Made by a program: the position numbers and the translations under genes. A stretch of 64,000 nucleotides of DNA, from the NCBI RefSeq assembly GCF_964340395.1, contig NC_135562.1, forward strand, positions 3,108,634 to 3,172,633. Reading direction: 5' to 3'. This DNA is from Glandiceps talaboti. Taxonomy: Eukaryota > Hemichordata > Enteropneusta > Spengelidae. Shown here in pieces: positions 1 through 29,449 of the stretch. The notes under the pieces are model-generated. The model saw nothing but the letters and a program-made list of their open reading frames with translations. It did no database searches and was not told where the DNA came from. Positions within the stretch are counted from its first letter, which is position 1, and each line of letters opens with the position of its first letter.

Positions 1-265
1 TACAAGATATAACAACACTAGTTTGAAAATTCCAGGCGTTGGTCCGTTTATGTAACAGCTCTTAGCCTAGAATAATCCTGGCGAATGGGGATTTTGAATT
101 TTGATAAGGGGGAATATTAACGAATTCAAAACCCCCATTTACACAGGCTAGTAACCTAGAACGCACCACTGTGTTGTCTATGCAGAATCCAACTAAGTGC
201 ACAGTCTGGTAATAACCCAACGCCAACCCCCCAGAAGTCCAAACATCTATAATACTAATACTTAC

Positions 266-410
266 TACCACAGTTCTGTTGAGAAGGCCAGTCAGATCGT
301 TCTATCCGAATATCTTCATATTCAACACCGGCAGCTGCCAAGACAAACCTAGATGGCTCAGCTCTGGCACGGATATTGAAATATGTTAGGATGCATTTGG
401 AGTCTGACAT
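266..410 (-). CDS. Sigma-class glutathione S-transferase (HPGDS-like), first coding exon, partial gene
   Basis: First coding exon of a cytosolic glutathione S-transferase of the sigma / haematopoietic prostaglandin D synthase type, which conjugates glutathione to electrophiles or isomerises prostaglandin H2. Seen: ATG at 410 on the minus strand, then 48 codons beginning MSDSKCILTYFNIRARAEPS and ending ...IERSDWPSQQNCG plus one base. The thioredoxin-fold N-terminus LTYFNIRARAE carries the family Tyr that activates glutathione (residue 10 here), and the stretch YEDIRIERSDWP matches the family. A strong donor GTAAGTAT follows at 265, in phase 1. The remaining exons lie beyond the left edge of the window. 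The gene is divergent from FAM91A1, with ATGs 2.5 kb apart. The family is clear; assignment to prostaglandin synthase rather than a general sigma GST cannot be made from this exon. Confidence 0.85.
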
Positions 411-1612
411 TCTCAACTGTGTCTCAGATATAACCTGTGATTCAGCGGTGACAGCAAGGAATGCACTGATACGGGGATGCACTGTAGCTGTAGGAGAGGT
501 CTGCACTGTGCTGTATTTTGACACGAGGGGCTTTTTTATATGAACTGTTACGTGATGTACGCGGTCAAAGGTCACAGTAAACACTGTCGAAAGTCACAGC
601 ACCCTAGTTGCCTTTCCAGTTTTATTTAGTCGGTAGTGCTTGTCAGTGCACGTGTCGATTTGTGATTTTTCTCTTCTTGAAACTATTGCTGCATGATTTG
701 GGTTATAAGTACATGTACGTATTATTAAAATTTTTCAATTCTTTCCTCTTATGCTACGTATAGTACCAATAATAGTCTAAATGATAGATCTACACTGGTG
801 ACAAAAAAAAAAAAAAAATGTAAATTTTCAACACATAGGTCTTGCAACATACACATACTAGCCACACATTATACATATCAAGCTAGATACATATCACATG
901 CCACCAAAAATAAACATTTACAAATCTTATCTTCTCGTGAGTATCTAATGAATAAACTAAAGATTAACCATATTAGGCTGAGGTCAGAATTTACGACGGG
1001 GGGGGGGGGGGAGAACGAACATATTTTGGTCAACATTTTTTTCGCTGCCCGCTCTTCGCGCTATCAAAAATATCATGCTTCCCTCGAAACGAATCCAAGA
1101 ATTTTCGTAGCCCCCCCCCCCACATATTTCAGTATGTGTAATTATACAATACCCCCTCCCCCCCCCCTCACACACACACACTTCCCGCATTCTGGAGATG
1201 TAAAGTCACATGATCGTACACTACATCATAAAATACATGTAACACTGAGTGGCAATCAACTTCAGCGTCCATGCTACACTACGATGGGGGATTTCTTTAC
1301 AAGTAGATGTGGGCTTTGCAAATTAAAAAAAAAATGTTTCGCATTGGGCTGAAACCTGTACTGGGAAATACTTAGCCAGCAGGGTTTTCATCTTTCAATA
1401 TTGATTTTTGGGCAGAAACGACAGCATTCCCTTGAAACCTAGTACAGTGGGGAGGGTATGGGAGGGATGTCCCCTTCTCATGTTCAAACCCTTTTATTGA
1501 AAACAAGGACATGCAGGCGCAAGGCCATTTAGTGGCATAAAATTTCAAACCATACGCCATGGAATACTTAAAAATTGTCTTCAATACCCCAATTTTCTTT
1601 TCAATACATGAA

Positions 1613-1667
<55 letters not shown>

Positions 1668-2800
1668 AAAAAAAATGACGTGTTTCCGATGACATGGCCT
1701 CAGAGAATAGGGTAGGTAGGTCGAAATTTTATTTTAGTTTATCTTTGTAATTTGAAAAATATCGCTTCGATCAACCAAAACCAAACGAAATGTCGGTCAG
1801 AATACCCCGTCTGTGATAGCTTGATGAAATATGTACTGACATCACTGGGGAAAGAAAACAGACGTGCATGATGGTCATGATTGTTTTAAATATTTAAAAA
1901 AAATGTGGCTCGAACTAGGCTTTGGTCGTGTCACCAGAAACACGCAATTTATTTTAGTTTGCCTTTAATATACATTACAAAAGAGATATTGGATATCGAC
2001 TACCTCATGGTATGGTAGGTAAATTTGAAGTGAACAATTTTGCAAACGTAACGTACAAGGTAAACGACTGCTCCTGAGGTTTGAATGTTCAAAAATTTCG
2101 AATGAGAGGCCTAGAGAGAAGATTAATTCAAACAGACATATAACTGCATGTGTATATGTCTGTCTGTCTGTCTCTCTCCCCCTCACACTTTAATATTTTC
2201 TAGCCTGTTGAATTGCGGAAACCCTTCCCTTTTTATATAACACCATAAGCTTGAATAATACAATATGGGTACAATATACCATGGATGTATTACATCCATG
2301 AATATACATAGTCGATATAAATGGCGTGGTATCATTTCATCATTAGCTAGCGAAAAAAAAAGCATTAATTCGGCATGTCATGATTACGTATTGGTTACAT
2401 AGGCTCAATATTATATTTCCTGTACGCAAAGTAAATATAATTGATTCTATACTAATATAAAGTGAAGAGTAATAATAAGTCGTGGTACTTGTGCCCGGGA
2501 TCTGTGCCACCTTGCACGCCGGACCGCAAACCCTGTAAATAAATACGACCTAATGAATACGCTGACGTCACTGCACATACATACATTCACAGTCTGTGAG
2601 TTCATCCACATTGTGGATCACAAATCTTTTGATAGATAAACAAAAATGAATTAAGACATGTTAAAATTGTATTATATTGTTTGTTTAACTTTGATGCATT
2701 TATTGCTTCCTGCAAATTATCACCCTGTAGCACATTAGTCCTTATCGCAACGAAAAAACTGTCTACATATTAAGAAATAGGTGCAGGTCATGAATATATC
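411..2800. other. Intergenic region between divergent GST and FAM91A1 starts
   Basis: No credible coding exon. It holds poly-A and poly-G/C runs near 801-820, 999-1011 and 1112-1166, a (TAAA)n microsatellite at about 1611-1667, and AT-rich unique sequence. The two flanking genes point away from each other, so both promoters should lie in this interval; only the FAM91A1 side shows a recognisable element. Confidence 0.7.
1611..1667. repeat. (TAAA)n microsatellite
   Basis: About 14 perfect copies of TAAA followed by a poly-A run. It resembles the expanded A-rich tail of an old retroposon but no body is recognisable. Confidence 0.9.
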
Positions 2801-2813
2801 CAACATGGCGGAG
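2801..2813 (+). promoter_or_regulatory. YY1-type motif CAACATGGCGGAG in the FAM91A1 promoter/5' UTR
   Basis: CAACATGGCGG matches the YY1 consensus common at TATA-less housekeeping promoters in animals. It lies 105 bp upstream of the FAM91A1 start codon and no TATA box is obvious, which fits a housekeeping promoter. Function is inferred from motif and position only. The same word also occurs in the MITE at about 23960. Confidence 0.45.
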
Positions 2814-2915
2814 TTGTGGGAGTGAGACGTTTCATCGCACGGAAATATTTCTGTATTTTTTCAAATCAAAGGCATTTTTGACATCATCGCTTATTTTGAC
2901 GACAGCAAAATCAAA

Positions 2916-22131
<19,216 letters not shown>

Positions 22132-22725
22132 ACAATGGCCCATGGATTTTGCTGTAGCCCATGTTTTCACATGATACTGGATAATGGCCCATGGGTTTAT
22201 AGAGTGGCCCATATTTGTATACAATATGTAACAGTGGCCTATGGGTTTACTCAGTGGCCCATGTTCATATACATGTACAATACTGAACAATAGCCCATGG
22301 GCTTATACAGTATTTTAACCCATGTCCTCATTCAATACTGGACAATGACCCATGGATTTCACTGTAGCCCATGTTTTCACATGATACTGGATAATGGCCC
22401 ATGGGTTAATACAATGGCCCATGTTCATATACAATACTGAACAGTAGCCCATGGGCTTATACAGTGACCCATGTTCATACAATGTGGAACAATATGGAAC
22501 AATGGCCCATGATTTTATACAGTATTAAACAATGGACCTATACAATGGCCCATGATCTTAGACAATACCAAACAATGGCCCATGGCCCTATACAATGACC
22601 CATGATTTTATTCAATACTAAACAATGGCCCATGGACCAAAACAATGACCCCATGACCTAAGACAATACTGGCCCATGGGCTTTTACAGTGACCCATGAT
22701 CTGAATGATGGCCAATGGGCATACA
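22132..22725 (+). repeat. Minisatellite rich in GGCCCATGG, starting at the FAM91A1 stop codon
   Basis: About 590 bp of diverged units such as ACAATGGCCCATGG + GTTTATACAGT. The palindromic core CCCATGGG/CCATGG recurs in nearly every unit. The array starts directly after the TAA at 22129-22131, so it forms the start of the 3' UTR. A poly-T run and AATAAA (22748-22753) follow. Confidence 0.9.
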
Positions 22726-22747
22726 CAAGGTGTTTTTTTTTTAATTT

Positions 22748-22753
22748 AATAAA
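22748..22753 (+). terminator. Possible FAM91A1 poly(A) signal AATAAA (proximal)
   Basis: AATAAA 617 bases after the stop codon, just after the minisatellite. A second AATAAA at 25697-25702 would give a 3.6-kb 3' UTR. Which is used cannot be decided from sequence. Confidence 0.35.
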
Positions 22754-23720
22754 CAGACACAAATGATATCAATGTACTTGTATTTACAGTGTGATAAACA
22801 TCAGAGTAGACTTGTGAATTTGTACATCTGCCTAGCAACCTATCAGCTGGACTGACAGGGTAAACACAGACAAGAAGCCAATCACAGATCCTGTAATCCT
22901 CATTTGCATATATACCATACCTAATTTAAATATGAGTTGAAATTCTGATATCACTATTTTTATTAGTATTGTTACACTTGAGACGTTGGTGAGTGAGTTG
23001 AAATTTAAGACTTAATGCATATAACAAGTAAGTGTGCTCACACACACAACAGACATTAATTTTTGTGTCTCTAGATAAAATACTCGGGTGTTACCAAGGA
23101 AACAAGGTAGTAATAGTCAAAGTAGTTCCATGACTACTAGTACTACAACATTATAACTGATGATTTTGATAGGTAGATGATGACATCATCAGCTTGTGTC
23201 TTGATTGGCTCTGCGGGAGTTTCCTCCTATCTTTGGCAACATTGTCTGCATATCCTGGAGTCACAACAAGATTTGTCTCCCACTTACAGCTGACTTGTGC
23301 ACACTTTCTCTTCATCGCTTATATTTTCACAAGGACTTTTTAGTGGTAAAGTTTATGTCAAATTTACATTCTTGCAAAAAAATTTGATCAGTGAAATTTT
23401 AATACATACTGAGTATGTGGAAGTGACACCTGACCTTCGCATATCAATGTGTAACAGAGTTATGTAACACCTGGTACATATTTAAAGCAATCTGATTAAA
23501 ATATGATGTGTACATAGGCTACATACAGCTCTTTTATTTACCTTTACTTCATCATAATTATTATGTCTTTTACATGCATCTTGTTTAGATAAGACGCTGG
23601 TAGATGTATAATTATGTTTACAAACTTCCAATCAGAGTATGAAAGATGAACTACTGCAACACATTGATATATTACCAGAGTAGGATTGTGGCTTTATACA
23701 AAATTTAGTAGGTTCAGTAC

Positions 23721-23987
23721 CACAATAAAGAACTTGCAATCCAGACTGAGCATGCTCAAATGTAAAGGACTATGCCATGGGATTATCTGTGGTTTAATAT
23801 CATAATACCTAATCTGGAGCTACTCATTAAAATAAACCTCCCACAATTGTCAGGGTAACTATGAATCGATTATTTGTGGTTACAACAATGTATCAACATT
23901 GTTTACAATACTAATTGATTAGTATTTATTATTACATTTCCCATGATGCAACATTCAACATGGCGGGTTTGCAAGTTCCCTATTGTG
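23721..23987 (+). mobile_element. 267-bp MITE, CACAATAGGGAACTTGCAA termini (copy A)
   Basis: Left end CACAATAAAGAACTTGCAA and right end TTGCAAGTTCCCTATTGTG are inverted copies. A second copy in opposite orientation is at about 58001-58254; the two share GACTGAGCATGCTCA, GGGATTATCTGTGG and CCCATGATGCAACATTCAAC. No coding capacity. Confidence 0.8.
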
Positions 23988-25032
23988 CCTGTCATTACTG
24001 ATAACTTTAATCATAACAAATGTCAAATTTACAATGTAGCCCCTCTTATAGTTGCCAAGGTTTATTGTGTTATACATCACTCTGTATGTCTAGCTGTGAT
24101 GATGTCATCCAATAGACAGGGTTTATTTGCAACTATGAATATTTATGAATATTATTGTGCAACCATTCAGGAGTGTATCAAAGTAAACTGTTTTTAAACT
24201 TTGCTGCTGTGTAAGCAATGTCGTGACTACTATAGATACATCTCTGTCGGTGCATCAGGAGAAGTTCAGTAAATGTATCAATATGTTACTGTAACAGTTC
24301 TTCATCGTTCAGACTTCAATTGGAAGTGCTGTTAAAATATGACAACTCAACTTCACCATGATAGTAAAACTTTCTTTTTTTTAATAATCGGATAGAATGG
24401 TATCATTATAAACATTATTCTTGTCTCTCTGACACAAATGCACTAAACTTATAACCTTCACTATTCTGATCTGGACTTGGGTCATCTCAACATATGTTTA
24501 GGAACACACCTGATAATCAATATTCAAAGTTGAAATTAGTTGACTCTTTCATGTAGCCAAGGGTTCAAACCACTTATATATGGTGAAGTTGTATTCTGAT
24601 TAAGACTGTATTAATCAGAAAAGTTCTCCTTTTTGATTGGCTTATCCCATCTACCAGTGCAAATTCATTAAGATTTACATCACATGGGGATGCCAGACTC
24701 GGTGTATAGATTTCAAATCAACTAAGAATTTCAGCTCGTTTTCTGGCTGACAATTCACAAATATAAAATACTGAATTGTTTTCCTAAGTGTGTATTGAGA
24801 AGACAAAGACGAGAGCAGTATAGTAAAAGTTTTAAGTTTATTATTGACATAGTGACGCAATATTTGATGAATGCACAGACCACTTCTAAGTAGGTGAAAT
24901 ACAAACTTCTGAGACACGTTGAGATGCATGATTAGTGCACTCCAGTGTGATGCATCTTACAGATTAGCTCAGACTTGTGGTCAATGCGGTCTTTGTATCA
25001 AATACAGCGGATATCAAAATACCATTCAGCAG

Positions 25033-25345
25033 CTCTGTTTGATACATTCACGGAGAAACCAATCAGAAACTGTACATGCTACACTTTAAGATAGCAAGAT
25101 TGAATGAATATAGTTTTTTGTGACATTTTGTGTAAATGAAAAGAACTTAGTGTATGAAGGCATCAAATGCAGATGTCAAAACATTGGCACCCACATGTCT
25201 GTGTTTTGTTACAGTACGTTAGTTTTAAATTGTTTATTTCATTCAGACTAAATGTAGCAATACATTGTGATCTTGCTATTCAGGTGTAGCATGCATAGTT
25301 TCTAATTGATGTCTGCATGTTTGTGTCAAAACGTGCTGTTGAACG
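25033..25345 (+). mobile_element. About 310-bp MITE, CTCTGTTTGRTACAAYCAC family (copy 1)
   Basis: Left arm CTCTGTTTGATACATTCAC... AGAAACCAATCAGAAACTG and a degenerate inverted right arm ending near 25345. The better preserved copy is at 40533-40828; a fragment is at 11597-11645. Confidence 0.65.
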
Positions 25346-25696
25346 GTATTATGAATTTGCTGCATCAATGCTTCGTCACAAAATCAACAAGTACACGTAC
25401 TGAACTCTCAAATTCCATGTTAATATTGACAGTAGATGTACGTGTAGAACAAGGCTAGACAGTAGAATACATGTACAACAAATCTAGTGAGAATTGCTAA
25501 GTTCCACTCAAATGATTTTATTTCTTTCACTTTTCAGTGCAATCACAATGCATGCTTTATATTTGTAAAAACGATGCTTTAAATGATGGAGTTTACAGCA
25601 TGCATTTTGGATATTGGGTTGTGTCAAACAAAATCATCCTATTTTCTGCCTTATAATAGTTCTGTACATTTGTAGATGTAACCAAGAAACTTGTAC

Positions 25697-25702
25697 AATA
25701 AA
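25697..25702 (+). terminator. Possible distal FAM91A1 poly(A) signal AATAAA
   Basis: AATAAA within AT-rich sequence. No coding exon lies between the FAM91A1 stop and here, so a long 3' UTR ending near 25720 is possible. Confidence 0.25.
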
Positions 25703-26015
25703 AACCAACCCTAAATCCGAATAATGTGAGTTTTTGTACTGAATGATATACAGCTAAAACAGAAATCCTTCAACTACATAACAAGTATCTAATGATCAAA
25801 GCTAATTATTTGACATGTTTAGTTAATTGCTAGATGACAACACTTCTGATTGAGGTGAGAGTTTTGTTTACATTTTAATTTAGTTTTTTACACTTCTCTC
25901 AACAATCCTACTGTGTTCAGTAGTAAAAGCGCTGTTATCTTGTAGCAGACAACAAGTTCATTGTTACTGACCAAAGCTATGTAACATCTACAAAATGGCC
26001 GATTATACCATCCCC

Positions 26016-27521
26016 TAGACTGTCGACAGTCGCTCGCGCCTTTTTTGCCCAAAGTTTTATCTAAACTCCGATCCCGCGCAACACTAGTCTAATCGCAAAT
26101 TGAGGGCCGAAGGCCCGAGGTCGAGGGCCGAAGGCCCGAGCGACTGTTGTCCCTTGCCGCATCTCCCTTGCTATTACTTATTCATGATGTGACGTCATTT
26201 AATGGGGCGGTACTCTATCGTATAATTTGCATACAGTTCAATGTAAAGGTTACTCAACGTGCAACACACGTAAACTGCAGCGCAAATTTGACCTCGTAAA
26301 TGCATTTTGATGGTCATAATCAAGTACTTTTTCCTTTCCTATCTTTCTTTGTTAAAGCTTGAAATCGCGCGTTTTTATAACATTCGTAAATGACGTCGTT
26401 GACAAACTCGACGCCCGATACATTGTCATGCTCACTAGTCTACAGTGGTACTGGAGCGAGAGAGTGCTACGGAAGTCGACTTATTGTACCAACTCCGACC
26501 GACACTCCAGTCAAGCAACAGATGTTTTGGACACCTTTTTTACCTTCCCCCGACTGCAGCTAGCATATTATATAGTAATAATATTCATGTATAAAATGTT
26601 TGATAGTGAGGCGCAGATAATGTGCAAATGGTAGACGTTCTACCTGAAACAGAAAAGTGCCTCCATATTTACCACGGCACGGAGATCGTGCTCCGATCCG
26701 ACACGTCTTCAACTAGTGCCTCCAGAGAGTACTGAGTCTATATATACCTAACGCTATTGTACCCCATTATTTCAGATACCGATTGAGGAGTCAATTTACG
26801 TAATCTTTATCACAATGCTATATGATATGACAGTTTGTTGTGTCTTTTCCTTGATGTTTTCTTTTTATGTGATTTTTGTTGTTGATGTGGGGGGGGGGGG
26901 GGTGAACCTTTGGGTCGGCCGCTAGGTTGTTACCACTTCCCTATTGTTTAGCAAAATTACCACAAATAAAAGGGCCTTCGCCGTTTATATACGGGATTAT
27001 ATTAGAGCTATCATTGTATCAATGAGGATACTACTGGGACAATTGCAGACTAGATGTTGTTAGCTGTATCGCGAGAACGATCGGAGCATGGAAGTATAAC
27101 CCACAGGCCTGCGACTTCATAGCCCGGGCTTCATAGGCTATGGACTTGTCACTTCCTGTCAGTACACTAACGAAAACATCTTTCCCAGAGACATAGGTAT
27201 CTATAATTCTTCTCTGAAAGTCTTTCAAGTGCGAGTATCAAAGTTTTTCCAATGCGTCTCGATGTGTTGACTCGCTTGGTGACTACGCCATGTTCATTTT
27301 GATTGACAAGCTTTGTGAACTATGACCTAAATGTCAATAGTCTACAAACTGAATGTTCCTATTGTTATCGCATGAGGGCGCGGCAAGGGACAACAGTCGC
27401 TTGGGCCTTCGCAATACGGCCCTCGAAATCAGTTTGCGATTATACTATTACTAGTGTTGCGCCGGACCGGAGTTTAGATAAAACGTATGGAAAAAAGGCG
27501 CGAGCGACTGTCGACAGTCTA
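26016..27521. mobile_element. 1506-bp long-TIR DNA transposon with 9-bp TSD carrying a RecQ-like fragment
   Basis: The termini TAGACTGTCGACAGTCGCTC (plus, 26016) and the inverse at the right (ending 27521) begin imperfect inverted repeats of about 150 bp, still matching at CGACTGTTGTCCCTTGCCGC. ACCATCCCC occurs on both sides (26007-26015, 27522-27530), a 9-bp target duplication as in Mutator-like elements. Each end starts with the 14-bp palindrome GACTGTCGACAGTC. The element has sharper GC content than its surroundings. The left arm contains a duplicated GAGGGCCGAAGGCCCGAG unit. No transposase is recognisable, so it is non-autonomous. An empty version of the target repeat is at 38840-38848. 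Confidence 0.85.
27031..27228 (-). pseudogene. Decayed RecQ-type helicase fragment inside the TIR element
   Basis: 65 codons beginning MKDFQRRIIDTYVSGKDVFV and continuing SVLTGSDKSIAYEA. This resembles the start of the RecQ helicase core, where family members read xDFQxxAIxxxxxGKDVFVxxPTGxGKS; the Walker A Gly is replaced by Asp (TGSDKS) and homology stops soon after. It is probably dead cargo of the surrounding transposon. Confidence 0.6.
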
Positions 27522-28619
27522 ACCATCCCCTAGTGGTCAGCTGTAACTAAGGACTTTGTCATTCTGATGAGGTTTGCCGACCAACCTCAAACTACAGAAA
27601 CTTTGAAATGTTTGTGCATTATAACCTGTGTATGTCATTTGATCTACCAAGCTGATCAACAGTTTTGGTCTTGTGAGTTTTCTCCTTTGCATCAATACAC
27701 CCCTGTTAGGAGGACTATACAATAGGCTATTGCTCTCGACTTGCCACCACACATCTAGAAATCATTTTGTCCAGCCAAACATGTGACCATCAATGATATC
27801 ATCACCCCAGATATTGTTCTTGACACCGTTCTGGAATGGCGTATAACAGTATTTGCTGTGCGAATACGATCTTACAATAGTCTTCAACTGTCATTATAGT
27901 ATGTTGACATGCTGATTGCTTTTATCACATTGGTGAAGTGTTTGATGCAATATCTTGAATTGCTCACCATTTATTTTATCGTTATTTTTTCATTGCAAGG
28001 AAATGGTTGTGTTTGCATCAAAAAGGATACAAAAAAGTAAGATAGATCTGTGTAACAAATCCAATCCCACCATGGATTTGAAGTCATTGCTGTTCAAAAG
28101 ACAGGAAATGGCTACCCATTTCTATTCGAATGAAATGCCTTATTACAAGATGGCTAATCTTCCTGAAGTGCTGCCTGCATTACAGCTGTTGTAACTGTTG
28201 TTGAAGGTATGAAATAATGTAATATGTGGTGGTATACTTGAAATAGCAGAAAATATGACCATAACACACTACACAGTTCCACACCACTCCAAATCACAGT
28301 TGTATTTGGTATCAGTGGCATGTTTTATTTAGCCTGACAGTGTATATTCCAGTTATTTCTGTTTTGATACAGTATGAATCCAAACCAGCAGCAAGCAATC
28401 AATATTGCACTTACTGGTCACAGTTTTCATTTATAAGTGGCTCTGTTGGGACTGTTAAACTTGTGTTGTGGTTGATATTGCAAAGACCCTAAACTCACAT
28501 AAAGGACAGCATCACAAGGACACCAGGTCTTAGCAGTCTGCAGTACTACACTGACAGTGGAATGACTAGGATTAGGAGTAAGAAATCATATACCAATCAA
28601 GCAAAAACTTCTTTTTTTT

Positions 28620-29172
28620 TTGGTCCAGGAGGATAAGAAGTATGAAGCCTGCCGAAAGAGGATGAAGAAGACAGGTGTGCAGTACCTGTTGGTGAAACAG
28701 CAGAAGTGTTTAAGAAAGAAATTGCCCATTCACGTAAACCAGTCATGTTTATGTGAGACATACGTTCAAAAATGTACCAAAGCAAGAGTTGGCTCAGAAA
28801 ACACTTGCAGAGGCACACAGGAAAGTATTCCTACAGTTGCGAATGTGGAAAGGGGTTTCCTGAAAAGAAGTTACTACTTGAACATGCCTGTGCTCACAGA
28901 AAGGGAGGTCTCAAGAGGTGCAAATTATGTGGTTTTGAGGCTCGCACATTTCTGGGACTAAAATGGCATCAACAAAACCACAATCAGGCTACACTACCGT
29001 GTAATATCTGCTCAAAGGTCTTCAAATCACAGGTTTCTTTAAAACAACACAAGAAAGCCAATCATGAAGAGAATTTCTTGTGTGCAACTTGCGGGAAAAC
29101 ATTTGGGTTACGGTCACGTTAGTTGTTACACCAAAGTGTCCATTCAAATGACAAACCATACAAGTGTGAATG
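28620..29172 (+). pseudogene. Broken C2H2 zinc-finger gene fragment
   Basis: An opening segment with acceptor-like TTTTTGGTCCAG then EDKKYEACRKRMKKTG is followed, in a different frame from about 28772, by several C2H2-type fingers: CECGKGF...LLLEHACAHRK, CKLCGFEARTFLGLKWHQQN, CNICSKVFKSQVSLKQHKKA and CATCGKTFGLRSR, then TAG at 29120. After the stop the same frame still reads LLHQSVHSNDKPYKCE, a finger end plus linker, then another stop. The frameshift and internal stop point to a pseudogene, or to an exon chain not resolvable here. The opening segment is duplicated at about 31868-31942. Confidence 0.65.
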
Positions 29173-29449
29173 ACTGATTATGTATTACATAATCAGGGTT
29201 AATGAAGTAGTGACCTTTCTGCTCTTCCATCACCATCCAGCTGTCGACATTTCTCAAGGGGAATGTGCAACATAGCATTCCCACACCTATGACCTTCCGT
29301 TGTCTCTCATTTACTATTCTGCTACTCCATTCATTCTGTTCCGAGCACATCACTTTGCTAACCATCCGATCTGTAAATTCGTTATCAAACGCTTCTAGCG
29401 CCGAACCTTTCATGCTACTCCTCCAACCTCAGGTCTGAATATCGACACT

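Noticed and set aside
798-1352. 184-codon plus-strand frame
   Set aside because: Runs through poly-A, poly-G and poly-C tracts with no domain, no conserved composition and no splice support.
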